Positions 6,719-14,097 of a stretch of 15,359 nt of DNA are shown here, piece by piece. Both the position numbers and the translations under genes were made by a program. Every line of letters begins with the position of its first letter. Positions within the stretch are counted from its first letter, which is position 1. Location: NCBI GenBank assembly GCA_002348535.1, contig DEBL01000011.1, forward strand, positions 2,245-17,603, given 5' to 3'. The DNA is from Deltaproteobacteria bacterium UBA2957. GTDB lineage: Bacteria; Myxococcota_A; UBA796. A model generated the notes under the pieces. That model worked only from the letters and a program-made list of their open reading frames with translations, did not search any database and had not been told where the DNA came from.

Positions 6719-6744
6719 GTCGATATGTCCGCCAACATGTCGAC
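6719..6744. repeat. Inverted repeat / hairpin beside parS
   Basis: The left arm GTCGATATGT (6719-6728) and right arm ACATGTCGAC (6735-6744) flank a 6-nt spacer. The single mismatch becomes a G-U pair in RNA, giving a 10-bp stem. No T-tract follows, so it is a poor intrinsic terminator. It may be an operator for the gene at 6789 or a weak asnS terminator. A looser pair, AGTTCC (6753-6758) and GGAACT (6776-6781), follows and echoes the parS half-sites. Confidence 0.6.
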
Positions 6745-6788
6745 TGACTGACAGTTCCCCATCCCGCCGCGGTGCGGAACTTTGGGCC

Positions 6789-7415
6789 ATGATTTGGATC
6801 CCTTCTTCTGTTCACCCCGCTCCGTTCATCGAAGCCGACTACTGGACGTGGGTCCGCGGGTTCTGTGCCGTTCAGCGCGTCACCAATGGCCCGCGTGCCG
6901 CCTTATTCATGCCGGGGCGCTCTGAATTTCAACTCTTGGCGTGGTGGCTGGCCACGGGGCTCAACCAACCCGTAGACCGAATCGCACTGTGGATGGGATC
7001 GACGCCTCAGGCGATTCGCCAAACCATCCAGTCCATGCACCACTCGGCCTCCGCTTCCAGCGATACAGTTCTTCAGGCCATCCAAATCGTGGTCAACGAT
7101 GCACCTCCCGTCCCTTCGAGTCATCGGGCCGTGGGCATGGCGGCCGTGTGGATGAGCATGCACACGGCCCAGCACCCGCTCGACCTGTTCGGGTTTTGTG
7201 CCATCACGCGCCACGCCAACCGGTGGGCCGTCGCGTGGTGGATGCATCGGGTTGCGGGCGTGTCCGTAGACCACGTGGCGCACAGGCTCTGCCTGACGCC
7301 ATCGCTGGCTCAGCGGTGGATCACCGCCATGGAGTGCCTTGGGTTTATCCATCGCGATGCCGAACAGTGGATGCAGTCGTTTAGGGGCACCAATCGGGCC
7401 GCGGCAAGAGGGTGA
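6789..7415 (+). CDS. Uncharacterised Trp-rich protein with duplicated helix-turn-helix-like unit
   Basis: I do not recognise the family. The 208-residue protein starts at the ATG at 6789, since the upstream TTG at 6717 would run through the inverted repeat and much of the gap. It has 12 tryptophans. Residues 47-83 and 145-181 align without gaps: AWW(L/M), (P/S)VD(R/H)(I/V)A, TP, and a final I..M, with 10 of 37 identical. A GFCA(V/I)(Q/T)R block precedes each copy (24-30 and 135-141). Each copy reads as a helix-turn-helix of the type seen in DnaA domain IV or sigma-like regions, so DNA binding is plausible but inferred. No signal peptide or continuous membrane segment is evident. It lies just downstream of parS and a hairpin, and its last 35 bp overlap the convergent rnz gene. 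Codon use looks like that of its neighbours. Confidence 0.75.
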   Translation: MIWIPSSVHPAPFIEADYWTWVRGFCAVQRVTNGPRAALFMPGRSEFQLLAWWLATGLNQPVDRIALWMGSTPQAIRQTIQSMHHSASASSDTVLQAIQIVVNDAPPVPSSHRAVGMAAVWMSMHTAQHPLDLFGFCAITRHANRWAVAWWMHRVAGVSVDHVAHRLCLTPSLAQRWITAMECLGFIHRDAEQWMQSFRGTNRAAARG

Positions 7416-8223
7416 CCCGCTCCATTAGGTGCGGCGGAAGCTTTTTCTTGATCAGCGCCTTGGCCTCGTTTTGGCGGTACCGAGCCGACAGGTGCGTGAA
7501 CAAGATGGCCTTGTTCTCGAACAGATCCGCCCGCTCGACGACCTCATCAATGTGGATGTGGCCGTTCGCACGCGCGCTCTCGACGCTCACGCGGTCGTCG
7601 ACGAAGGTCACCTCCATGATCAGCAAATCGGCCGTTCGGGCGTGCTCGTTGTGCTCCAAAAAGTCAATTCGAGTGTCGCCGCTAAACGCAACCAGCGGGT
7701 GCTCCCACGTGGTGCTGATCTCTTCTCCCCGATCGCGGGCCGCTGCAATGGCCGCCTTCCCGCCCTCGGCAAGCTCGGTTCGCAGCTTCTTTCGCTTTTC
7801 GAGGATCACGTAGCCTTGGCAGTGGACCGGGTGAAACGCCTTCATGGGTCGAGCAATGCGTCGCTTGCCCACTGAAATTGATTCTCCAAGACCCAACCCA
7901 ACCAGATTGGCGGGCAGTTCGGAACCGTCGAGCCTGCGAAAGGCATCGAGCAGATTCTCAACGGCAGGAACGACCGGCTTGGGCATGACGTAAGTGGGCG
8001 GCGTCATCTTCAGCATCGACCGGGTCGCAACGTGGTGAGCAATGCCACCCATGTGGTCAATGTGCGCGTGAGTAAACAACACGAAGGGGTTTCGAACAGC
8101 GCTCCGCGGACCGCGTCCAATGTCAAACGACACCTTCAGGCCCGGCAACTCAATGCACGTTTCAAACCCAGCCACTGAGATGGCTCGAACGGTGTATCCG
8201 GCAAGGGAAAGGGTGCGATTCAT
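7381..8223 (-). CDS. rnz: Ribonuclease Z (tRNase Z), TRZ1/ELAC1-like
   Basis: A metallo-beta-lactamase-fold endonuclease that removes the 3' trailer of tRNA precursors. All metal ligands of the family are visible in the 280 residues: HAHIDH (52-57), His134 in VHCQGYVI, Asp183 in FSGDT, and His244 in LFTHLSARY, the last a hallmark of RNase Z. GHIHIDE lies at 221-227. The segment after VHCQGYVI (EKRKKLRTELAEGGK...) resembles the exosite region of the short TRZ1/ELAC1 type. The start ATG overlaps the upstream gene's stop (TAATG), so translation is coupled to the Rossmann-fold protein. The 3' end overlaps the convergent gene by 35 bp. A related MBL hydrolase acting on something else is a lesser possibility. 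Confidence 0.8.
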   Translation of the reverse strand: MNRTLSLAGYTVRAISVAGFETCIELPGLKVSFDIGRGPRSAVRNPFVLFTHAHIDHMGGIAHHVATRSMLKMTPPTYVMPKPVVPAVENLLDAFRRLDGSELPANLVGLGLGESISVGKRRIARPMKAFHPVHCQGYVILEKRKKLRTELAEGGKAAIAAARDRGEEISTTWEHPLVAFSGDTRIDFLEHNEHARTADLLIMEVTFVDDRVSVESARANGHIHIDEVVERADLFENKAILFTHLSARYRQNEAKALIKKKLPPHLMERVTLLPRPDWCP

Positions 8224-9896
8224 TACTTGATGCGGTGGCCGCCCATCTCATTGTTGAAGATCCACGCCACAACCTCACCGATCTCAAGACGAGTACCGGT
8301 GTAGGTCTGGATGGTCGCTGCAGCGGAGCCGGCCGAACGGAGCGAATGACGCTCGGCAACCATGGACTCAAACCGATCCTTCCATCGCTTCATGTTGGCA
8401 GGCCGGAGGTCTATCCAACCCTTCTTTGCCCACCGATCAATATCCGATCGCTTGGTGATTTCGACGGCATTGGTGCGGCCCTGTACCTCCGGCACATTAA
8501 TGCGCGGCCCGCGCAGGATCTGACGACCATCGGGCATCAGAATGGGGATGCCAATGCTGGGCGCGGTCCGCGACACGCTCGAGCTATCCAAGATGTCAAC
8601 CAGCGTGCTGGCCATCTTCTTCGGCCCCAGTCCGGTATCGAGAATGGTTGTGAAGTCTCCGAAGGCACACTTCAACAGGTGGGCCTCAAACAGAAGCTTG
8701 GACAACTCGGGGGGGCCAAGACGTCCGAGGGCAATCGATGGAATTCCACTGTCTTCTTCGGCAGAGCTCAGGTCATGCATTGCAACATTCCGAAGCAGTC
8801 CAGCCTTGTAGGAGGGGTTGAGAACGCTGGCATCCAGCGCCGACACCACGTCTTGGCCCGTGTTGGCACCCCGAATTTCATGCACGACCACTCGAGCGAT
8901 TTCTTCCGGCGTGATGTACTCCATTTGTCCGAGTGCCGTGATCGCAGCGAATTCCCCTGCAGTAAACACACCGTTCTCTCCCGTGTCTACGATTGGAACT
9001 TCGAGTTTTCCTTTTACCGTGTAGTGGTCAGCAGTCTCGGCCAAGTCCAGCGTTCCATCCGCAACCGAAATCTGCTTGGGCTCAAACAGATCATCGTTGC
9101 CGTGCTTGTCGCGCGCAGGACGAACTTCAACCCCACGGTACCCGATCATTGCCGCTGGCTTGACCTCTTTGACGATCGGCGCGTTGGGTGTCCGCGCGAG
9201 CAGAAAGAGGAGGCCCGTATGCCCAAAGGCAGCCTCATTTTTGGCGAGCAGTACCCGCGACGGCTTGTCTTCTGAGTGGGTGTAAGGAATGTTGAGGCCC
9301 ATCCCACCCGTGCCGGTGGTGCCCACCTTGACGTACACCTTTGTCGAATGTTCCGTGGTGGCGCGATGCAAGAAGCGTACGTGTCGAATGATCTGCGGCG
9401 CGGATTGACTCAGCAGCAGCGCCTCCACATCTTGCACAGATTCGTTGGCGATCCCGGCACTTGAGATCCACTCGCGTACCTTTGTCGCACCATCAAAAAC
9501 ATCTTGGTAGCTCAGGCCCGTTGCCGTGTTGACGCAGTCAACGATCACATCCGGGCGATGCCGCTTGATCAACTTGGCCAGATGGTTCTGCTTGTACGCC
9601 ACCTCAAAGTCATCGTACAAGGCACCAAGCAAGCGGCGACGAAGATCGGGGGTCTCCAACAGCTCTGATCGCGGTGTTTGCGCCAAGTCTGACGGAACAA
9701 ACAAATTTCCGTGGGCTGGAACAAAGGCCACTTGGTTGCCGAATTCGGCCTCAAGCTTGGCGACGGCTTCTTCCGATTCATGCTTAAACAACGACGCGAC
9801 AATGATGCGCGTGGGTTCCAGACGTCGAATAATGTGACGGCAAACCTGCAGCCCGACCAGTCCGGCACCGCCTAGAATCAAGTAGTCCTTGTACAT
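8223..9896 (-). CDS. Large Rossmann-fold NAD(P)-binding protein of unknown function
   Basis: A 557-residue protein. The ATG at 9896 is chosen because GGGAGG (9901-9906) lies 4 nt upstream; the frame continues to 9926 without a better start. The N-terminus is a dinucleotide-binding motif, YLILGGAGLVGLQVCRHII (5-23), followed by a second strand (IIVASLF) and DVIVDCVNTATG (116-127), as in extended short-chain dehydrogenase/epimerases. A glycine-rich GTTGTGGMG lies at 192-200. I see no convincing Tyr-xxx-Lys catalytic pair. The remaining ~300 residues have no domain I recognise, and the protein is far longer than a typical SDR (250-350). No signal peptide or membrane segments. It is the first gene of a coupled pair with rnz (TAATG overlap), which hints at a shared RNA- or redox-linked process, but this is inference only. 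Confidence 0.8.
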   Translation of the reverse strand: MYKDYLILGGAGLVGLQVCRHIIRRLEPTRIIVASLFKHESEEAVAKLEAEFGNQVAFVPAHGNLFVPSDLAQTPRSELLETPDLRRRLLGALYDDFEVAYKQNHLAKLIKRHRPDVIVDCVNTATGLSYQDVFDGATKVREWISSAGIANESVQDVEALLLSQSAPQIIRHVRFLHRATTEHSTKVYVKVGTTGTGGMGLNIPYTHSEDKPSRVLLAKNEAAFGHTGLLFLLARTPNAPIVKEVKPAAMIGYRGVEVRPARDKHGNDDLFEPKQISVADGTLDLAETADHYTVKGKLEVPIVDTGENGVFTAGEFAAITALGQMEYITPEEIARVVVHEIRGANTGQDVVSALDASVLNPSYKAGLLRNVAMHDLSSAEEDSGIPSIALGRLGPPELSKLLFEAHLLKCAFGDFTTILDTGLGPKKMASTLVDILDSSSVSRTAPSIGIPILMPDGRQILRGPRINVPEVQGRTNAVEITKRSDIDRWAKKGWIDLRPANMKRWKDRFESMVAERHSLRSAGSAAATIQTYTGTRLEIGEVVAWIFNNEMGGHRIK

Positions 9897-9963
9897 GACG
9901 CCTCCCGAGGTCGAATGAAGTAACACCGATTAGAGTTCCATGAACCCTTAGCGGACGATCCCT
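9897..9963. promoter_or_regulatory. Divergent intergenic region, Rossmann gene / ABC-F gene
   Basis: 67 bp between two divergent starts. Apart from the minus-strand Shine-Dalgarno sequence I see no -35/-10 pair or palindrome strong enough to call. The + strand start at 9964 has only a weak GCGGA upstream. Confidence 0.3.
9901..9906 (-). promoter_or_regulatory. Shine-Dalgarno GGGAGG fixing the Rossmann-protein start
   Basis: GGGAGG lies 4 nt before the ATG at 9896. The larger 12-mer GACCTCGGGAGG (minus strand, 9901-9912) also precedes the lamin-tail gene (3896-3907). Confidence 0.8.
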
Positions 9964-11805
9964 ATGCTGCTGCGCGCATCCGACATCGAGGTTTCTTACT
10001 CTCACCACCTTGTTCTTCGCGGAGCAAATTTTTCGGTCCAGTCCGGTGAGTGTGTGGCTCTAATCGGCAACAATGGGTCGGGAAAAAGCACCCTACTCAA
10101 GGTGCTTGCGGGAGCGGTGTCACCCAACAGCGGTACCGTTGAGCGCTGGGCAGAACCGGGTCTGCTGGACCAGAGCCCATCGATTCCCGGTACGACGGTC
10201 GGCGAAGCACTTCGCGATGCCCAAGCCTGGCACAGTCAACTCCTCGACGACTACGAGCGCTGCATCGCGGCGGGCGACCTCGATCAAGCGGCCATGCACC
10301 AAGAGCGGCTCGACGACGTTGGCTGGGATCTCGAGCACCGGGTTGGTGCCATTGCCACCCAGCTGAATGCCCCTTCTCTCGATACACCGACCTCGATCTT
10401 GAGCGGGGGACAACAGCGTCGTGTCGCGCTCGGACGGGCACTCTTGCAAACCCCTGATCTCCTGCTGCTCGACGAACCCACCAACCACCTCGATGCCGAA
10501 GCCATCGAGTGGCTGCAGGGGTTTCTCTCGGGGTTTCGGGGGGCTGTGGTTTTGGTGACGCATGACCGGTACCTCCTCGAGGCGGTTGCAGACCGGATTG
10601 TCGAGGTTGAGGACGGACTGACGGTCAACTACTCCGGCAGCTACACCGACTACTTGGTCGCCCGAGCTGAGCGACGCGCGCGCATGGAGAAGGCCGAAGT
10701 GAGTCGGGTCGCCACCCTCGCCCGAGAGGCCGCGTGGGCCGCGCGCAGCCCTGCTGCCCGAAGCACAAAGCAACGCGCAAGGCTCAAGCGGCTCGAGGAA
10801 CTTCAAGAAGAGCGCCCATTGATCCGCCAGAGTTCCTTTGACCTCGATCTTCGTTCCGGATTCAAGGGTGGAGCCCCAATGGTTGAATTCGACAGAGTTT
10901 CGGGTGGCTATGACGCCCAGCCCCTCTTCCGGGACCTTTCAACGGCCATTCAGGCCAAGTCTTGCATCGGCATTGTCGGACCAAATGGGATCGGCAAGTC
11001 AACCTTGTTCAAGCTCATCGCCCGGACCCTCGACCCCCTTTCCGGGTCGGTCTATCGGGCACCGCGCGTCAAGCTGGCTCTGATCGACCAATCTCGGACG
11101 GGTCTCGACGACACCGATACTTTGTTTGATGCAGCGGGAGGCGGAAACAGTCACGTCGTGATCAACGATCATGCCGTTCATGTCGCCAGCTTCCTCCGGC
11201 GATTCATGTTTCGTGCCGACCAGCACGACCAGAAGGTGGGAAGCCTCTCCGGCGGCGAGCGCATGCGATTGCTCCTCGCCAAGCTCCTCTTGTCCGGGGC
11301 AAACGTTCTGTTGCTGGATGAACCGACGAACGATCTCGACTTGATGACCCTTCGAATTCTCGAAGAAGCCCTGATTGCATTCGATGGCGCCAGCCTCGTG
11401 ATCAGTCACGACAGAGCCCTGCTCGATCGTGCGTGCACGGGCGTGCTGAGTTTCGAGGGTGACGGAACAATTGTGCGTTACGCGTCTCGACTGCAGGCAG
11501 TGGCCGCCCAACAGCGACGGCGCGACGACGCCAAAGAACCCGCCCAACGTCCCTCAAAATCAGCTCCCAAGCGCGAAGTCGGGGCGGGACTGAACTGGGC
11601 AGAGCGACGCGAACTGGAGGCGTTGCCTCAGACCATCGAAACCCTCGAGCAGACGCAAGCTGCGTTGGCCGATCGACTCTCCGACCCCAGCACCTACGCC
11701 GGCGACGGCACCATTGCAGCCCAACTGGGGAGTGAACTACAGGCCATCGAGCAGCAACTCGAGGATGCATACGAACGATGGGAGGCTCTCGAAGCGCGGG
11801 CCTAG
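9964..11805 (+). CDS. uup: ABC-F ATPase, Uup-like
   Basis: A 613-residue cytoplasmic protein with two ATPase domains and no membrane segments. ABC-F proteins act on the ribosome or, for Uup, are linked to ribosome function and DNA-transposition phenotypes. Domain 1 has Walker A GNNGSGKST (35-43), signature LSGGQ (146-150), Walker B LLLLDEPTNHLD and switch VTHDR. Domain 2 has GPNGIGKST (339-347), LSGGE (428-432), LLLDEPTNDLD and ISHDR. The inter-domain linker EAAWAARSPAARSTKQRARLKRLEEL resembles the Uup linker. A C-terminal coiled coil (about 543-613, starting LNWAERRELEALP) is the Uup-type DNA-binding/CTD region. The long acidic linker of antibiotic-resistance ABC-Fs is missing, so a housekeeping role is more likely. 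The stop shares the palindrome CTAG with the convergent neighbour. The Uup subgroup is probable, not certain. Confidence 0.88.
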   Translation: MLLRASDIEVSYSHHLVLRGANFSVQSGECVALIGNNGSGKSTLLKVLAGAVSPNSGTVERWAEPGLLDQSPSIPGTTVGEALRDAQAWHSQLLDDYERCIAAGDLDQAAMHQERLDDVGWDLEHRVGAIATQLNAPSLDTPTSILSGGQQRRVALGRALLQTPDLLLLDEPTNHLDAEAIEWLQGFLSGFRGAVVLVTHDRYLLEAVADRIVEVEDGLTVNYSGSYTDYLVARAERRARMEKAEVSRVATLAREAAWAARSPAARSTKQRARLKRLEELQEERPLIRQSSFDLDLRSGFKGGAPMVEFDRVSGGYDAQPLFRDLSTAIQAKSCIGIVGPNGIGKSTLFKLIARTLDPLSGSVYRAPRVKLALIDQSRTGLDDTDTLFDAAGGGNSHVVINDHAVHVASFLRRFMFRADQHDQKVGSLSGGERMRLLLAKLLLSGANVLLLDEPTNDLDLMTLRILEEALIAFDGASLVISHDRALLDRACTGVLSFEGDGTIVRYASRLQAVAAQQRRRDDAKEPAQRPSKSAPKREVGAGLNWAERRELEALPQTIETLEQTQAALADRLSDPSTYAGDGTIAAQLGSELQAIEQQLEDAYERWEALEARA

Positions 11806-12533
11806 CCTGCGATGTTCCCGAGAACCGACAATGCGTGTATCCGACGGTCCTCCATGTGGGGCCCTGGGTCAAGCGGCAACGCGAGGCGAGTCCCGTAAGC
11901 GGCCATAATTCCGCGGGCTCCTCGGGGAGCGGGCCGTTTGATTCGCTTTGATAACTCTCGAGACATCTTCTTGATGTCGAGGACATCGAGTACCGGCCAA
12001 AACCACAGACCCATTGCAGCACTATCGACCACCACCGCCGGAGCCAGCCATGCGGTCAACTTCCGCAGCCAGTCGACGTGAAGTGCAGGCAGGATTCGTT
12101 CACCGCAGGCGAGAACATCCATCATCAAGGGATGGACATCGCCCGGGAAGACATACGGGAGCGATTGCTCAGAAAGGGCGATCCGCGCGCTTGTCTCCCG
12201 TTCCGTGCTGATCTGCGCGAACGCGCGCGCAGCCGGTATGAAGAGGTCGGGTCGCTCGGTCAGCATCGCGTCCGATTCCAACGCCGCCAAATCTCCGGCT
12301 TGCCCGCTCACACCGCTGTCGAAGCATGCGGTAGCGATGCGAATGCGGTCTTCGAGGGTTCGGCCCGCGGGGTCCGCGGTACCCACACCCAATAGAGCGC
12401 GGTCAATGTCACCGGTAACCCTCGACTCAACCGCATCGACGACCCATGCAACACGTCGAGCGAGCCGGAGTTCCGCGTCGTTCTCCGGCACCCATCCGCC
12501 GTCGATGCATTCTCGGATCAGCGCTTCTGGCAT
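11802..12533 (-). CDS. Uncharacterised protein coupled to radical SAM gene
   Basis: I do not recognise the family. The 243-residue start at 12533 is chosen because AGGTGG (12538-12543) lies 4 nt upstream and the ATG overlaps the radical SAM stop (TGATG). An ATG at 12551 would overlap by 19 bp without a ribosome-binding site. The protein looks mostly helical and soluble. Notable stretches are PGDVHPLMMDVLACGERILP, WLRKLTAWLAPAVVVDSAAM and a basic segment KRIKRPAPRGARG. There is no signal peptide, Cys cluster or nucleotide-binding motif. Coupling suggests it works with the radical SAM protein, for example as a partner or accessory subunit, but this is inferred from position only. Confidence 0.75.
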   Translation of the reverse strand: MPEALIRECIDGGWVPENDAELRLARRVAWVVDAVESRVTGDIDRALLGVGTADPAGRTLEDRIRIATACFDSGVSGQAGDLAALESDAMLTERPDLFIPAARAFAQISTERETSARIALSEQSLPYVFPGDVHPLMMDVLACGERILPALHVDWLRKLTAWLAPAVVVDSAAMGLWFWPVLDVLDIKKMSRELSKRIKRPAPRGARGIMAAYGTRLALPLDPGPHMEDRRIHALSVLGNIAG

Positions 12534-14017
12534 CACCCCACCTGGCGCCATGGGGCACGGGTGGCATCGTCGATCGCCTGAAGCGCCCGTCGGTAATGCG
12601 CAAATCGTCCGCCGTTCATCACAGCGTCATACACTGCATGCCCTGCAGACCAGCCTCCCTGGGCAAGTTCGGTTTCAACCCACGCCCACCGCGCTGATGT
12701 TGGACGCACTTCAGCCGCCCCCTTCAAGCCTCGGGTTAGCTGCTTCAGCCTCCGGTCGACAGTCTTGATGCCTGCATAGGCTGCGATATCAAGGGGTGTG
12801 TTTCGCTTGGGAACGAACGGCGCAACGCCCAGTGATACCGGAACAATCGAACTCAGCTCTTTCGAGAACCGTATCAACTCTTCAATGTCGTCTTCTGTCT
12901 CGCCCGGAACACCCACCATCATGTACACCTTCATCACTTTGTAGCGGTATTCGGCGGCCAGCTTTGCGCATGCAACAAGCTGGTTTTCCTTGGTGCCTTT
13001 GCTGATGTCTTTGCGCAGCCTCTCGGATGCAGCATCGGACGCGACCGTGAGGGTCTTGTAGCCGCCCTCTCGGAGCAACCGCGCAATGTCGGGTTTACGG
13101 GCGACTCGATCCGCTCGCAGCGAACTGATTCCAACACCACGACCGCTGCCTACGATTTCTTCGAGGAGGCCCACTAAGTGAGGGTGATCGGAAATGGCTG
13201 CGCCAACCAAGCCCACCCGTGGAGCCATCTCAGGCACAAAGGACAGCACGCGCTCCGGCGTTACGAGGCGCATGCCCCCATTCGTGCTGCGACGCATCAC
13301 GCAGAACGTGCACATGCGATGACAACCGCGCTCCCCTTCTATGAGGAACATGTCGGACAATTCTGCATCGGGCGCAAGGATTGGGGCATAGGCGGGGAGA
13401 CGCTCATCGGAGGCTTTTGCAACCGCTGGAAGCGTCTCACCATGCAAATCGGGCACATAGCCACCGGGCAGCGCCGCTATGGCATCCAGCCAAGCGTCGC
13501 CTTCCGTGTGACTGGCCGCCTCAAAGGCGTCGACCACGACATCGTCAGCCTCCCCAAGGATCATTGCGTCCACAAATGGAGCGGCTGGAAGTGGATTGGA
13601 AAAGGTCAGCGGTCCGCCCATAATGATCCGCGGATGGCGATGGTCGCGATCCGCTCGCAACGGGGGAATGCCCGCCATCTGCAGCGCATGCACAAGGCCT
13701 TCCAACTCGAGTTCATAGGCGAGACTGATCCCTACAACGGGAAAGTGCGACACCGCCCTCCCCGTCTCGTAGGTGTGGAGCGGCACCCGACTCTTCCTCC
13801 ACGCCGGCACATCGTCGGGCAGAAACGCCCGCTCGGCTTGGAACCCTGCGTCTCGCAGAAGCTTCAGCACCCACTGAAAGCCCACAGAACTCATGCCCGC
13901 TCGGTAGGGGCTGGGGTAGAGCAAAGCAACCGGTGCTCCGCCCTGCACGAATTCATTGCCGCGCTCCGTTCGAAGCCGGTGTCGGATCTGCGCTTGCTGG
14001 TCGTGTCCCTTTCCCAC
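12533..14017 (-). CDS. Radical SAM protein with N-terminal B12-binding-like domain
   Basis: A 494-residue protein. The N-terminal part (about 28-160) is cobalamin-binding-like: VALLYPSPYRAGMSSVGFQW, then IIMGGPLTFSNPLPAAPFVD and ILGEADD. The radical SAM core follows, with the [4Fe-4S]-binding CxxxCxxC at Cys232, Cys236 and Cys239 (GCHRMCTFC) and the glycine-rich YMMVGVPGETEDDI strand later on. This architecture occurs in the large uncharacterised B12-rSAM group, including proteins annotated as radical SAM fused to or paired with DUF2344. I cannot name the substrate. The start is a GTG at 14017; its Shine-Dalgarno sequence is poor (AGG only 2 nt away), so an internal start is possible. No canonical B12 DxHxxG motif stands out, so cobalamin binding is uncertain. 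First gene of a two-gene leftward unit. Confidence 0.82.
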   Translation of the reverse strand: MGKGHDQQAQIRHRLRTERGNEFVQGGAPVALLYPSPYRAGMSSVGFQWVLKLLRDAGFQAERAFLPDDVPAWRKSRVPLHTYETGRAVSHFPVVGISLAYELELEGLVHALQMAGIPPLRADRDHRHPRIIMGGPLTFSNPLPAAPFVDAMILGEADDVVVDAFEAASHTEGDAWLDAIAALPGGYVPDLHGETLPAVAKASDERLPAYAPILAPDAELSDMFLIEGERGCHRMCTFCVMRRSTNGGMRLVTPERVLSFVPEMAPRVGLVGAAISDHPHLVGLLEEIVGSGRGVGISSLRADRVARKPDIARLLREGGYKTLTVASDAASERLRKDISKGTKENQLVACAKLAAEYRYKVMKVYMMVGVPGETEDDIEELIRFSKELSSIVPVSLGVAPFVPKRNTPLDIAAYAGIKTVDRRLKQLTRGLKGAAEVRPTSARWAWVETELAQGGWSAGHAVYDAVMNGGRFAHYRRALQAIDDATRAPWRQVG

Positions 14018-14097
14018 GACCTGAGACTACCGCTTTGGAGGACAGACAGCGAGCCATCCTGCAACAACATCCGTCGACTTTCGTACACTTTTTAGCG
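14018..14097. promoter_or_regulatory. Divergent intergenic region, radical SAM gene / membrane protein gene
   Basis: 80 bp between divergent starts. Slightly AT-richer near the right end (CGTACACTTTTTAGCG before the ATG at 14098). No convincing promoter hexamers, operator palindrome or strong ribosome-binding site on either strand. Confidence 0.3.

Noticed and set aside
6719..6744. Rho-independent terminator for asnS
   Set aside because: The stem is good but TGACTGACAG follows instead of a T-run, so I list it as an inverted repeat, not a terminator.
5415..6815. Long open frame (466 codons) on the - strand opposite asnS
   Set aside because: Its translation is low-complexity His/Val/Gly-rich with no motif, and it lies wholly antisense to a clear AsnRS. 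Such shadows are common in GC-biased coding DNA.
7271..7712. Two further CCACGTGG cores at 7271-7278 and 7705-7712, near parS
   Set aside because: Both lie in coding sequence and lack the outer GTT/AAC arms needed for ParB. Three cores in 1 kb is more than expected, but not enough to call extra parS sites.
8235..9275. Open frame of 346 codons on the + strand opposite the Rossmann-protein gene
   Set aside because: Antisense to a gene with a good ribosome-binding site and a dinucleotide-binding motif. The alternative product shows no recognisable domain.
13178..14095. Open frame of 305 codons on the + strand opposite the radical SAM gene
   Set aside because: The opposite strand carries the CxxxCxxC cluster and a coherent family sequence; this frame is Arg/His-rich and motif-free.
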